DNA from: JBDKTK01 sp039680225
Lineage (GTDB): Bacteria > Desulfobacterota > Syntrophia > Syntrophales > UBA4778
Length of the DNA: 20,897 nt
Direction of reading: 5' to 3'
Assembly (NCBI GenBank): GCA_039680225.1
Contig: JBDKTK010000232.1
Span: 1 to 20,897 of the forward strand
The notes beneath the pieces were generated by a model. It saw only the letters and a program-made list of their open reading frames with translations, made no database searches and was not told where the DNA came from. Below are positions 6,075-15,500 of the stretch, piece after piece; within the stretch, counting starts at the first letter, position 1; every line of letters begins with the position of its first letter. A program made the position numbers and the translations under genes.

Positions 6075-7385
6075 TTACTCGCCTGTGCGTATCTTCAATA
6101 CCTGCCCCATTTTGAGCGTATCAGCTTTCAGATTATTCAGCTTTTTTATATCGGCCATTGTCGTGTGAAACTTTTTGGCGACCGAGGTCAGGGAATCGCC
6201 CGGTTTGACATGGTATGTTGTGAACCTGTCTTGCCCGGCTGTTTCCTTTTTAACCCTGGCCGGACCCTGGGCGGGGATTAAAACCCGTTCCCCTACCTTC
6301 AGGCGGTGGTTTATCGACCGGCCGTTTGCCGAGCAAAGCGCCTGGATCGTCACATTGTAGACGCGGGCTATGGAATAAAGCGTCTCACCCCTTTTCGCAA
6401 TGTGCCATGACGGGACTGCATTCGGCGCGGAAACGCCCTTCGGATCCTCTTCAGCAGGTGCTTTCACCTTTCCTTCCGGTATCGAGGTTATTTTTTGAGC
6501 TTCCTGTTTTAAAGGTTTGGCAGGTTCAGGTCCTCCCTTCTGTGCCTGACCCGGCGATTCGGAAGAGGGGCGGGCATCAGCTGTAACAGGCGCCGGTTTC
6601 TGCTTCATTTTCTCCAGCTCGGCGGCAGAATCCGCCGCAAACCTGGAATTGGGGGCGGCCTTGACGGACTTTTCAAACTCGGATTGGGCCTCCTTTAATT
6701 TGCCCTGCCCCGCAAGGGCCTTCCCTATCCAATAATGAGCCTGCTCCGTGGCGAAATCCGGAGCGATCTCGAGGCTCTTGCGCAAATGCTCCAGGGCCTG
6801 GCCGTATTTTCCCTGGGCCAGCAGCACAATCCCCATGTTCCTTTCCACTATCGGCAGGATCATCGAGTTGGGGTCCCTGTTCAGGATTTCCTGGTACTGA
6901 TTGAAGGCGGCTTTGTAATCGCCTTTTTTATAATATGCCCAGCCGAGATTGCTCATGGCGAAGGACGGGGTCTCATAAAGCAGGTTGGCCAGGGCCGTCC
7001 GGAATTCCGTAATCGCATCGTCCAGCTCGCCGCTTTCAGTGTATAGCAAACCCAGGTAGTTATGGGCCTCGGAGTAATCCGGTTTCGAGGAAACCGCTTT
7101 TTTGAATTCAGCGACAGCCTCCTTCGTAAGTCCCTTGCCGTGATAACAGACGCCGAGGTAGTAATGGATCTTGGGGTCGCGCGGGTTGTTCTTTTCGGCC
7201 TCCATGAGCTCCTTCAGGGCGGGAGTGTACTGGCCCGTTTCTATGTAAGCGAGCCCGTAATTGAGGTGCCGGTTGGCGGCCTCAATATTGACGCAGCCCG
7301 TCACGGCCGCGATGGCAATAATCAAAAAGAGAAATATTGAGCGCCCCAAAGATTTACCAATCGTACGAGCAACACGGCTCTTCAT
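6075..7385 (-). CDS. TPR and LysM repeat lipoprotein
   Basis: The 436-residue product starts at the ATG at 7385, preceded by GAGGGGAG (7391-7398, 5 nt away). Upstream ATGs in the frame, back to 7472, lack such a site. The N-terminus is a lipoprotein signal with lipobox VTG-C31 followed by V-N, which predicts outer-membrane retention. About six tetratricopeptide repeats follow (YGLAYIETGQYTPAL, YYLGVCYHGKGLTKEA, NYLGLLYTESGELDDA, SNLGWAYYKKGDYKAA, RNMGIVLLAQGKYGQA, YWIGKALAGQGKLKEA). Then comes a Pro/Lys/Glu linker and two C-terminal LysM domains (WHIAKRGETLYSIARVYNV..., TYHVKPGDSLTSVAKKFHT...) that should bind peptidoglycan. It is probably a scaffold linking the outer membrane, the wall and a protein complex. 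The TPR part recalls PilW/PilF-type pilotins, but no pilus genes are nearby, so that is only a possibility. It diverges from the HTH gene at 7510. Confidence 0.85.
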   Translation of the reverse strand: MKSRVARTIGKSLGRSIFLFLIIAIAAVTGCVNIEAANRHLNYGLAYIETGQYTPALKELMEAEKNNPRDPKIHYYLGVCYHGKGLTKEAVAEFKKAVSSKPDYSEAHNYLGLLYTESGELDDAITEFRTALANLLYETPSFAMSNLGWAYYKKGDYKAAFNQYQEILNRDPNSMILPIVERNMGIVLLAQGKYGQALEHLRKSLEIAPDFATEQAHYWIGKALAGQGKLKEAQSEFEKSVKAAPNSRFAADSAAELEKMKQKPAPVTADARPSSESPGQAQKGGPEPAKPLKQEAQKITSIPEGKVKAPAEEDPKGVSAPNAVPSWHIAKRGETLYSIARVYNVTIQALCSANGRSINHRLKVGERVLIPAQGPARVKKETAGQDRFTTYHVKPGDSLTSVAKKFHTTMADIKKLNNLKADTLKMGQVLKIRTGE

Positions 7386-7438
7386 TTCTACTCCCCTCTT
7401 TTCTCCCGTGGAAACTGTTGTTGCCATTGATCTTTTCC

Positions 7439-7466
7439 TTGTCATTGCCTGTTGTGTTGTGATAAT
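7439..7466 (+). promoter_or_regulatory. Promoter of the HTH regulator gene
   Basis: TTGTCA (7439-7444) and GATAAT (7461-7466) are separated by 16 nt, each matching consensus at five of six positions. The predicted leader before the ATG at 7510 is about 37 nt. The same interval lies upstream of the divergent TPR/LysM gene, so a bound regulator could affect both. Confidence 0.55.
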
Positions 7467-7509
7467 AAACAAACAAACATTAATCCCTTTACATCATCCG
7501 GAGCCGAAA

Positions 7510-7956
7510 ATGTCCAGCAAAATGAATAACGCGATGCGGATTGATGATATCAAAAAGATGAACCTCAAGGTAATTCTCGACCGCAAAGGGATGAACGTCC
7601 CCGAGCTGGCCCGGATCCTGGACGTGAAAAAGCCCTATGCATACGCCCTGCTTTACCCCTCCGGCAGGAAGGGCTCCCGGAATATCGGCTCGGAGATGAT
7701 GAAGAAACTTTGCGAAAAGCTGAACGTCCATGAATCGGAATTTTACAAGGGCATTGAAATTATTAATATTGATTCCATCGACAAGAGCCGCAACCTCGAC
7801 GAATTGATACGCTATTACGTTTCCATGCTTAACGAAGAGGACAAAAAAACAGTCCTCAGGCTTATCATCCGCCTGCTTAATCCCCCCAAGCTGGCCGTGG
7901 TCGTCATGAAGGAAATCATCTCAAACATGGCGATCAGCCCGGAACTGAATAAATAG
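7510..7956 (+). CDS. Small helix-turn-helix (XRE/Cro-like) DNA-binding protein
   Basis: The product has 148 residues. Residues about 17-80 resemble a Cro/CI-type helix-turn-helix domain: LKVILDRKGMNVPELARILDVKKPYAYALLYPSGRKGSRNIGSEMMKKLCEKLNVHESEFYKG, where NVPELARILDV forms the first part of the HTH and the last segment matches the usual end, a helix followed by a short acidic/aromatic motif. The C-terminal half (DELIRYYVSMLNEEDKKTVLRLIIRLLNPP) is helical and could mediate dimerisation. It is presumably a transcription factor with unknown targets; candidates are its own divergent promoter and the palindrome at 8334-8347. The frame is open back to 7261, but that part overlaps the opposite TPR gene. 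The ATG at 7510 has GGAG 6 nt upstream and a good promoter in front. Confidence 0.75.
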   Translation: MSSKMNNAMRIDDIKKMNLKVILDRKGMNVPELARILDVKKPYAYALLYPSGRKGSRNIGSEMMKKLCEKLNVHESEFYKGIEIINIDSIDKSRNLDELIRYYVSMLNEEDKKTVLRLIIRLLNPPKLAVVVMKEIISNMAISPELNK

Positions 7957-8040
7957 TCAAACAGCAGCACCATTAAACATTTCTCAGCGAAATTATCCAC
8001 TCAATTTCTTCATTTTGCGGGGGAGAAATTCTCGTCCGTG

Positions 8041-8075
8041 AAGGGCGGATACTCGATCCGGACCCTTTTGTCTCT
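8041..8075 (+). terminator. Probable terminator of the HTH gene
   Basis: AAGGGCGGAT (8041-8050) pairs with ATCCG (8056-8060) and CCCTT (8063-8067), giving ten pairs with a 2-nt bulge at 8061-8062 and a 5-nt loop. A T-rich tract (TTTTGTCTCTTGT) follows. It lies 85 nt after the stop codon. Confidence 0.55.
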
Positions 8076-8109
8076 TGTATTCCATTTCAATTTTCCCCTT
8101 TCGGGGGTC

Positions 8110-8131
8110 GGCATAGGAAATGACCTATGCC
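8110..8131. repeat. Perfect 8-bp inverted repeat (hairpin)
   Basis: GGCATAGG (8110-8117) and CCTATGCC (8124-8131) are exact reverse complements around a 6-nt loop, AAATGA. The T-run after it is weak, so it may be a second terminator, an RNA processing site or a protein site. The sequence does not decide between these. Confidence 0.6.
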
Positions 8132-8333
8132 TTCTATTCGTGCAAATCAAATTAAATTTTACATTTATTTATTGGAGGACCGAACAGGCAAATTTCAAAA
8201 CAGCGCCTGAATAAATTACAGCCCGCGGCGGAAAATCATCTGATATCAGCAGAATATCAACAATGATCAGGCCGGGACATGAATTCCCAAGCCATTTAGT
8301 TAAATTTTACCCTGACGCAATGTTGCTTTTTCC

Positions 8334-8347
8334 TACATTATAATGTA
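8334..8347 (+). promoter_or_regulatory. Consensus -10 box inside a perfect 14-bp palindrome
   Basis: TACATTATAATGTA is its own reverse complement and contains TATAAT (8339-8344). No good -35 hexamer lies 16-18 nt upstream. This suggests a promoter for the barrel gene at 8381 that is activator-dependent or occluded by a dimeric repressor bound at the palindrome. The leader would be about 30 nt. Confidence 0.5.
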
Positions 8348-8380
8348 ATAAAAGATACTTTCATAATTCAGGAGGACAAA

Positions 8381-9154
8381 ATGAAACCCTTCAAACTAAC
8401 TTTGGCATCTCTCATCTTTCTGGCCGTCGGTTTGGGCGCGAATGTATGGGCTGGACAGTTCGGAACGCCTCAACCCATAGGGGAAAATGACAACTGGAGC
8501 ATCGGCGTGGGCTATTTTTTCAATCAGGAGAAAGTGGGAATCGACGATACAGACTATACTCTGCAACAAAATCTGACTTATTTGCAGGCGGCCAGGTCGT
8601 TCGGCAATTTTGAAGTCTATTTGCGCGGCGGCTCGTCGGATATGCTGGTCGAAGACTATTTCAAATCCGACAGCCCGGCGCTGATAACATCAAAAAATGA
8701 CTATGACAGCGACATGATCCCTTTCTGCACGGCCGGACTGAAGGGATTTTTCCCCGTGGATGACATTTTAGGAGTCGGCGGTTTCATCCAGGGGACCTAT
8801 TTTCTCGGAAAATTCAAGGATGATATGACCGGCTCAGATGCCTCTATTCCATTCTTTGCCTCAACAGAAATCAAGAACATGTACAATATAAGTTTAGGGT
8901 GGGCCCTTCAGGCTAAATTGCCTTACAGCATAAAGGTCTATGCCGGACCTTACCTGTATTGGACTCGCGCTGATGTAACCGACACATTTACAGCGCCTAG
9001 TCCATCCGCCTCATATGATGCCTCTGTAAAGAACAAAAACAATTTCGGCGCTTATGCCGGCGCGAGCTTTAGTGTAAAAGGGCTGACCGTCAATATCGAG
9101 GGCCAGTTCTCGGAAAGGGCATCGGGCGGCGCGCTGCTCAGTTATTCATTTTAA
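8381..9154 (+). CDS. Outer-membrane beta-barrel protein
   Basis: The 257-residue product has a signal peptide (MKPFKLTLASLIFLAVGLGANVWA, cleavage before GQFG). The mature chain has alternating hydrophobic and polar strands (NWSIGVGYFFNQEKV, FEVYLRGG, ILGVGGFIQGTYFLG, ISLGWALQAKLPYSIKVYAGPYLYW, FGAYAGASFSVKGLTVNIEGQFSE) and ends LLSYSF with a terminal Phe. The length and strand count suggest a small 8-10 strand barrel of the OmpA/OmpW/opacity type. I do not recognise a specific family, and the function is unknown (adhesion, small-molecule channel or structural). It has only one cysteine. A strong CAGGAGGAC site precedes the ATG, the upstream palindromic -10 suggests regulated expression, and a strong terminator follows. 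It appears to be monocistronic. Confidence 0.75.
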   Translation: MKPFKLTLASLIFLAVGLGANVWAGQFGTPQPIGENDNWSIGVGYFFNQEKVGIDDTDYTLQQNLTYLQAARSFGNFEVYLRGGSSDMLVEDYFKSDSPALITSKNDYDSDMIPFCTAGLKGFFPVDDILGVGGFIQGTYFLGKFKDDMTGSDASIPFFASTEIKNMYNISLGWALQAKLPYSIKVYAGPYLYWTRADVTDTFTAPSPSASYDASVKNKNNFGAYAGASFSVKGLTVNIEGQFSERASGGALLSYSF

Positions 9155-9180
9155 CAGAAACTTATCTTAAGCTGTTCACG

Positions 9181-9212
9181 AGGGCCGGCAGTTATGACCG
9201 GCCTTTTTTTTT
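9181..9212 (+). terminator. Rho-independent terminator of the beta-barrel gene
   Basis: GGCCGG (9183-9188) pairs with CCGGCC (9198-9203) around a 9-nt loop, and a run of nine T follows at 9204-9212. It starts 27 nt after the stop codon. Confidence 0.9.
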
Positions 9213-9304
9213 GATTTTTGGGGCTTCATTCTATATGGTGGTTCTGGCACTGCAAAGCCCGCGACCTCATTGATTCAAGTTTATCCTGAAAGCGCCCAAA
9301 GCGA

Positions 9305-12300
9305 ATGCCCGGACTAATCCTTCACAGCAGCAACCGCCTGGAAATCCTGATTGACCGACTTTCGGAACTGCTCGAGGTCCCCCTTGCCGACCCCTTCGCA
9401 AGCGAAATAGTCCTGGTGCAGAGCTCCGGCATGGAGCGCTGGGTCTCAATGGAACTGGCAAACCGCCACGGCGTCTGCGCAAATTGCCGTTTCCCCTTCC
9501 CCAACAGCTTCATCGGGGAAATATTCGGGATGCTGCTGCCGCCCGCGTTAAAGGATTCCCCTTTTGAGCCGGAAACTCTCGGCTGGAAGATAATGGACGC
9601 CCTTCCCCGTTTTCTGGACAACCCCGCCTTCGCCGCTATCAGGGACTATCTCGAAGAAGGGCCGGCGGACTTCAAACTTTACCAGCTGTCCCGGAAAATA
9701 GCCGACGTTTTTGATCAATACCTGCTCTTCCGTCCGGAAATGGTCCTGGATTGGGAAAACGGCCGGGGCAAGGACGGCAAAGGATGGCAGGCATTGCTCT
9801 GGCGGGAGCTGGCCGGGAAAATCAAATATCCCCACCGTGCGGCGCTCCTCAAGGAGTTCCTGGCGAAAGCAGGGGAAGCGCCGTCGCGGCAGGCGCCCGC
9901 GGCAGGGTTCCCGGCCAGGTTCTCCGTGTTTGGAATTTCGGCCCTCCCCCCCTTCCACCTGCGCGCCCTCGGCGCCGTCTCCAGGTTCACGGACGTGCAC
10001 CTGTACGTGATGAACCCGTGCCGGGAGTATTGGGCCAACATCGTGTCGGGCCGGGACATCACCCGGATCACCCGCAGGGCGCAAGCGGTATCCGAAGAGG
10101 ACCTGCACCTCGAAAAGGGCAACACCCTGCTTGCCTCCATGGGAATGCTGGGCCGGGACTTCTTCGACATGCTCCAGGCGCTCAACTGCGGCGAGGACGA
10201 AACGTACGCGAACCCGGGCAGGGACAGCCTTCTGCACTGCGTCCAGTCGGACATCCTGGAGCTGCGGGACGGACCGCCGGAAAAGGGCCGCAGCGCAGGA
10301 ACGCCCGATTTCCCCCCCGATTATTCGATAGAGGTCCATTCCTGCCACAGCCCCATGCGGGAAATCGAGGTCCTGCAGGACAACATCCTCGCCCTGCTGG
10401 AGTCCCGCCCCGATGTCCGGCCCCGGGACATCCTGGTAATGATGCCGGACATGGAAGCTTACGCGCCGTTCATCGAGGCCGTTTTCTCGATTCCCGAAAA
10501 CGATCCGCGCCGGGTCCCTTTCAGCATAGCCGATAAGGGAATCCGGGTTGAAAGCAGGACTGTCTCCGCGTTTCTCGGCCTGCTCGAGCTTCCCCTGGGC
10601 AGGTTTGGCGCCGGACAGGTCATGGAAATCCTCGAATCCGGGGAAATCCGGGACAAGTTCTCGCTCACCGAACCCGACGTGGAGAAGATCCGGGAATGGG
10701 TCCGAGACGCCCGGATCCGCTGGGGCCTGGACGGAGCGCACCGGGAGGAGCTCGGGGTCCCGTCTTTCGCCCAGAACACCTGGCGGGCCGGTCTCGACCG
10801 CATGCTCCTTGGCTATGCCCTGCCGGCAAAGGAGGGGGAACTCTTCGGCGGCGTCCTTCCTTTCGACATGGAAGGCAGCGCCTCCGAGGTCCTCGGAAGG
10901 TTCCTCGCATTCACCGAAAAGCTCTTCACTGCGGCAGCGGAGCTGAAACGGGAGCGCACCCTGGCAGGATGGGCGGATTTCCTTTCCGGCATCATCGGCG
11001 ATTTCTTCCCCGCCCGGGACGAAATATCGCAGGACCTTCGCTTCCTGAGGAAGGCGGTCCTCGAGCTTAAAACATTTAACGAGAGTCTCGGCCGGGAAGT
11101 CGGGATCGACATAGTCCGCGACCATTTGAAGCGGCGCCTGGAAAGGGATGGTTTCGGCGGAGGGTTCCTCTCGGGAGGGATAACATTCTGCGCCATGCTC
11201 CCCATGCGGAGCATCCCCTTCAAGGTTATCTGCCTCCTGGGAATGGACGACGGCGCATACCCGCGCGAGTCGACGCCCCCGGGATTCGACCTCATGGCGA
11301 AAGGACCCCGGCCCGGCGACCGGTCGCGGCGCCTCGATGACAGGTACCTCTTCCTGGAAACGATTCTGTCGGCCCGGGAGAAACTTTACCTGAGCTACAT
11401 CGGCCAGGATATCCGGGACAACTCCGAGCGCCCCCCCTCGGTCCTCGTGAGCGAACTGCTCGATTATCTCGCGAGCGGGTACGGGATGTCCCGCATCACC
11501 GTGAAGCATGCCCTCCAGGCCTTCAATCCAAAATACTTCAGACCGTCTCCAGGGGAAAGACTGATCAGCTACTCCCGGGAGAATTTCGAGGCTGCCCGCT
11601 GCCTGGCAATGGGGAGGCCGCGGTCTGCTCCGGAATTCTTCACTGCCGGGCTTTCGGAACCGGATGCGGATTACCGGAATATCTCGATTGACGACCTTTG
11701 CAGGTTCTTTGCCAACCCGGCCAGGTTCCTCCTGACCAGGAGGCTGGGGCTCATCCTTGACGACAGGGCGGACGTCCTTGACGAACGCGAACCGTTTGCC
11801 GTCCAGGGGCTCGACAGGTATGAACTGGAATCCGATCTGCTGGAAAAGGCCTTGCTGGGGCGCAGCATACGAGGCGAGCTGGAACGCCTCAGGGCGGGCG
11901 GGCTCATCCCGCCGGGGACACCGGGCGAGTGCTGGTTCGAGGACGCCTGCGGTTCCATCGAGAGGCTCGCGAAAAGGGTGATTGACCTCCGGGCGGGCGC
12001 TGCCGGTGAAGCAATAACGGTCGATCTTTCTCTTTCCGGATTCAGGATAAGCGGCGCGATTCCCGGACTGTACCCGGGCGGCTTCATCCGCCACAGGACG
12101 CGCTGCTCCGAGCGCGACCTGGTAACCTTCTGGATCGCGCACCTCGTGCTGGACTGCGCGATTTCCGGCTCGGGACACCCCGCCCCCGCTGTTTCGGCCC
12201 TGTGCACGGGCGAGCTTGAGTGCGTTTACAAGTGCCCCGGGGACAGCCCGGCCATTTTGAGCAAGCTCATGGAAATTTATTGGCAGGGGCTCAGGAAGCC

Positions 12301-12544
12301 GGCGCCGTTCTTCCCTCAGGCATCGTGGGCTTATGCCGAGGCCGAATTCAACGGCAAGGATGACGCCGGGGAAAGGGCGCTCAGGAAATTTGAAGGCACG
12401 GATTATTCCCGGGGAGAAATCGAGGACCCCTATGTCCGCAGGTGCTTCCTCGGCACAGACCTGATGGAAGGAACGGAATTCGGGAAACTCGCAATCGAGA
12501 TAATAAAGCCGGCGCTCGAGCACGGGGATTTCGAGAAGAGCTGA
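9305..12544 (+). CDS. recC: RecC, exodeoxyribonuclease V gamma subunit
   Basis: The 1079-residue product is close to the usual size of RecC (about 1120 in E. coli). The N-terminus, LILHSSNRLEILIDRLSELL ... ADPFASEIVLVQSSGMERWVSMELANRHGVCANCRFPFPNSFI, matches the hallmark start of RecC. This segment belongs to the inactivated helicase-like fold that recognises Chi and splits the strands. FRGADLF-type and Walker A motifs are absent, as expected. A second diagnostic stretch is FCAMLPMRSIPFKVICLLGMDDGAYPRESTPPGFDLM, followed by RRLDDRYLFLETILSAREKLYLSYIGQDIRDNSERPPSVLVSELLDYL. RecC with RecB and RecD forms the RecBCD nuclease/helicase that loads RecA at double-strand breaks. The ATG at 9305 fits the family N-terminus, although the Shine-Dalgarno is weak. 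recB starts 1 nt after its stop. No clear promoter was found in the 92 nt after the preceding terminator. Confidence 0.95.
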   Translation: MPGLILHSSNRLEILIDRLSELLEVPLADPFASEIVLVQSSGMERWVSMELANRHGVCANCRFPFPNSFIGEIFGMLLPPALKDSPFEPETLGWKIMDALPRFLDNPAFAAIRDYLEEGPADFKLYQLSRKIADVFDQYLLFRPEMVLDWENGRGKDGKGWQALLWRELAGKIKYPHRAALLKEFLAKAGEAPSRQAPAAGFPARFSVFGISALPPFHLRALGAVSRFTDVHLYVMNPCREYWANIVSGRDITRITRRAQAVSEEDLHLEKGNTLLASMGMLGRDFFDMLQALNCGEDETYANPGRDSLLHCVQSDILELRDGPPEKGRSAGTPDFPPDYSIEVHSCHSPMREIEVLQDNILALLESRPDVRPRDILVMMPDMEAYAPFIEAVFSIPENDPRRVPFSIADKGIRVESRTVSAFLGLLELPLGRFGAGQVMEILESGEIRDKFSLTEPDVEKIREWVRDARIRWGLDGAHREELGVPSFAQNTWRAGLDRMLLGYALPAKEGELFGGVLPFDMEGSASEVLGRFLAFTEKLFTAAAELKRERTLAGWADFLSGIIGDFFPARDEISQDLRFLRKAVLELKTFNESLGREVGIDIVRDHLKRRLERDGFGGGFLSGGITFCAMLPMRSIPFKVICLLGMDDGAYPRESTPPGFDLMAKGPRPGDRSRRLDDRYLFLETILSAREKLYLSYIGQDIRDNSERPPSVLVSELLDYLASGYGMSRITVKHALQAFNPKYFRPSPGERLISYSRENFEAARCLAMGRPRSAPEFFTAGLSEPDADYRNISIDDLCRFFANPARFLLTRRLGLILDDRADVLDEREPFAVQGLDRYELESDLLEKALLGRSIRGELERLRAGGLIPPGTPGECWFEDACGSIERLAKRVIDLRAGAAGEAITVDLSLSGFRISGAIPGLYPGGFIRHRTRCSERDLVTFWIAHLVLDCAISGSGHPAPAVSALCTGELECVYKCPGDSPAILSKLMEIYWQGLRKPAPFFPQASWAYAEAEFNGKDDAGERALRKFEGTDYSRGEIEDPYVRRCFLGTDLMEGTEFGKLAIEIIKPALEHGDFEKS

Positions 12545-12545
12545 A

Positions 12546-15500
12546 ATGAGACCGATATCCGAAAATGAACCTTTGCCCTTCGACCCTGCCGCATGCCCCC
12601 TGGACGGGGTGCACCTGATCGAGGCAGGCGCGGGGACGGGAAAGACGTATGCCCTGACATCCCTGTTCATCCGCCTTGTCCTGGAGAAAGGGATGACGGC
12701 GGGGGAGATCCTGGTAGTCACTTACACCGTGGCGGCCACCAAGGAACTGCGGGGCAGGATAAGGCAGAAGATACGCGAGGCCCTCGATGCGTTTTCCGGC
12801 GTGAAAACCGGCGATGCCTTCGTGGAAACCCTTGTCGCTAACCACGATCCGGCCAGGGCCGTCCGGCTCCTCGAGGACGCGCTTCGCGACTTCGACACGG
12901 CGTCGATCTTCACCATCCACGGATTCTGCCAGCGGGTCCTGCGGGAACATGCTTTCGAAAGCGGGGCGGCCTTCGATTCCGAACTGCTCCCGGACGATTC
13001 CGAACTGAGGGCCGAGGTATTGGACGACTTCTGGAGGACCCGGTTCTATCCCATCGATCGGGACTTCTTCCGCTACGCGCAAAAGAGCTGCGCGATGAAG
13101 CAGCTCCAGGAACTGCTCTCCAGGGGCACCTCCCAACCGCAGGTATCGATAATCCCCGAGACAGGGCCGGTTGAACTGCCGCCGCTTGGGCCCGCAAAAG
13201 ATATGTTCCGGAGGCTGCAGAGGGCCTGGCCTGCCGCCAGGGAGGAAGTCCTGGAGGCGCTCTCGTCGCCCGGCCTCAATAAAAACAAATACCGCAACCC
13301 GGGGAAGATCACGGGGGCAATGGATAACTACCTTTCGGCTGAAATTCTCTTCCCTGTATCCGGGGACTTTGAAAAGTTCACCCCGGAATATCTCGGCGGG
13401 TGCATAAAAAAAGGGGGCGAATGCCCGCGGCACCCTTTCTTCGAATCATGCGGGGAATTTTATAAGGCGGCTGCGGCAATTGAAGCGGAGATGGACCGGA
13501 AAATCCTGTTCCTGAAGGGTGACATGTTCAGGTATTTCCGGGCGGAATTCGCCCGCCGCAAACAGGCCCTGAACGCCCAGTCATTCGAGGACCTCCTCAC
13601 GCGTGTCAACAATGCCCTGGAAGGCAGCCGCGGGAAGGGCCTCGCCCAGGCCGTCCGCTTGCGCTACAAGGCGGCGCTGGTTGACGAGTTCCAGGACACC
13701 GACCCCGTCCAGTATTCCATATTCAGCCGCATCTTTTCCGGCAGCGGGACGCTGTTCCTCATCGGGGACCCCAAGCAGGCCATCTACGGCTTCCGGGGGG
13801 CCGACCTGTTCACTTACCTCCACGCCTCGTCGGAAGTGGAGAACCGCCACACGCTGCTCGCCAACAGGCGCTCGGAGCCCCCCCTGATCGACGCCGTGAA
13901 CGCGGTTTTCGCAGGGGCCCGTAACCCCTTCCTGTTTGAAGGGATAAAGTTCAGGGAGGCGCGCTCCGAGCCCCACGAAAATTTGAAGACGCTCACCTTC
14001 AAGGGCAAACCGGAACCTCCGTTCAATATCTGGCTTGTGAGGGGCGCGCAGGACCCGGTCCCCAAGGGATGGGCCAAAAGCGTCATCGCCATGTCGGTCG
14101 CCGGGGAAATATCGAGGCTTGTCGGGCTCGGGAGGTCCGGACAGGCCATGCTGGGCGATGCCCCCCTGCGGGAAGCCGACATCGCCGTCCTCGTGAGAAA
14201 GCACAGCGAGGCCCGGATGGTCCAAAGGGCCCTCCGGGAGAGGGGGATCAATTCCGTTCTGTACAGCGACGCCGACCTCTTCGCAAGCGACGAGGCTGTC
14301 GACCTCGAAAGGGTGCTCCGCGCAATCGCGGAGCCCGCTTCCGAAAGCGCGTTGAGGGCCGCCCTCGCCGCGGACATCATCGGGTTCACGGCCGAATCGC
14401 TGGAAACACTGCTTGCCGACAGCGCCCGCAGGGAAGAAAGGCGCGCCCTCATCCGGAAGTGGCGCGAGACGTGGGAACGCAGCGCTTTCCTGGTAATGTT
14501 CAGGCAGCTTCTGAATGACGAAAATGTCCGGGAGAGAATGGTCCGCCTACCCGACGGCGAAAGGCGGCTCACCAATTACCTCCACCTCGGGGAACTTCTT
14601 CACCGGGAGGAGGCGCAACGCAAGCCGGGCATTGCAGCGCTCGTTGACTGGCTCGCCCTGCGGCGCACCGGGGAATCCGGGCAGGACCCGCAGGCTCGGG
14701 ATGTCCGCCAGCTCCGGCTGGAGAGCGATGCCGACGCAGTCAAGGTAATCACTATTCACATGAGCAAGGGCCTCGAATTCCCCGTCGTGTTCTGTCCCTT
14801 TAACTGGGACGGCAGGATGGAAAAAAAGGACTACCTGCTTTTCCATGAGAAACAAGGGGAGAAACAAGGGCGGGAACAGGACAATAAACAGCAGGACGGG
14901 TGGAAGCTGAACCTCGCCCTGTCCCCGCCGGACCCGAAGCTCGAGGCGCAGGCCCGGATGGAGGTCCTTGCCGAAAATGTCCGGCTCTTGTACGTGTCCC
15001 TCACCAGGGCCAAGAACCGGTGCTGCCTTGTATGGGGCCGCATTGCAGATTCATTCACCTCGGCGCCGGCTTACATCCTGCACCCCGTTGAAGGCGGCCC
15101 TGACACGATTGTCGACAACCTGAAAAAGCACGTGAAAGAACTGGGAGCGGCGGACTGGCGCGCCGGTATCGACACCCTGCAAAAAAGCTCAAAGGGGGCG
15201 GTTTCGGTAATCAGCCATCCGATGGGTGCCGGGCCTGAATTGTCCCCAATTGAGACAGACCCGGGAATCCCGGTCCTGCGCGAATTCAAGGCCGCCGTGG
15301 AACGAGACTGGCTGGTCGCGAGTTTTTCATCGCTCGCCGGAAACATCCGGAGGCGTCCCGATATCGAATCCGGCACGCCTGATTACGACAGCATGACATT
15401 GGAATCGGGGGAATCGGGGGTGCCGGGAGAGCCGGGGCCCGGAGCGGAAAAAACGATCACCGGTTTCCCGCGGGGCGCGCATGCCGGGACCTTCTTCCAC

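Larger units (their letters stand above)
7957..8380. other. 424-nt intergenic region between the HTH gene and the beta-barrel gene
   Basis: No ORF with a usable start and Shine-Dalgarno was found. The region contains, in order, a terminator-like hairpin (8041-8075), a CCCC/GGGG hairpin (8095-8106), a perfect 8-bp hairpin (8110-8131), two copies of TTAAATTTTAC (8152-8162 and 8300-8310), the palindrome CTGATATCAG (8240-8249), and a palindrome over a -10 box (8334-8347). The AT content rises towards the downstream gene. Confidence 0.7.

Noticed and set aside
7261..7509. N-terminal extension of the HTH protein.
   Set aside because: It would overlap the divergent TPR/LysM gene and its promoter region, has no Shine-Dalgarno, and a good promoter lies inside it at 7439-7466.
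8313..8327. A sigma54-like -24/-12 promoter (TGACGCAATGTTGCT).
   Set aside because: The spacing is right, but the essential GG doublet reads GA, and a consensus TATAAT lies just downstream.
9548..12721. A 1057-codon open frame on the - strand across recC.
   Set aside because: It is the mirror of the GC-rich recC codon pattern. The translation is rich in Arg, Pro and Gly with no recognisable domain, whereas the + strand encodes a clear RecC.
12381..13433. A 350-codon - strand frame spanning the recC/recB junction.
   Set aside because: It crosses two well-supported genes, shows no domain and no Shine-Dalgarno, and is a codon-bias shadow.
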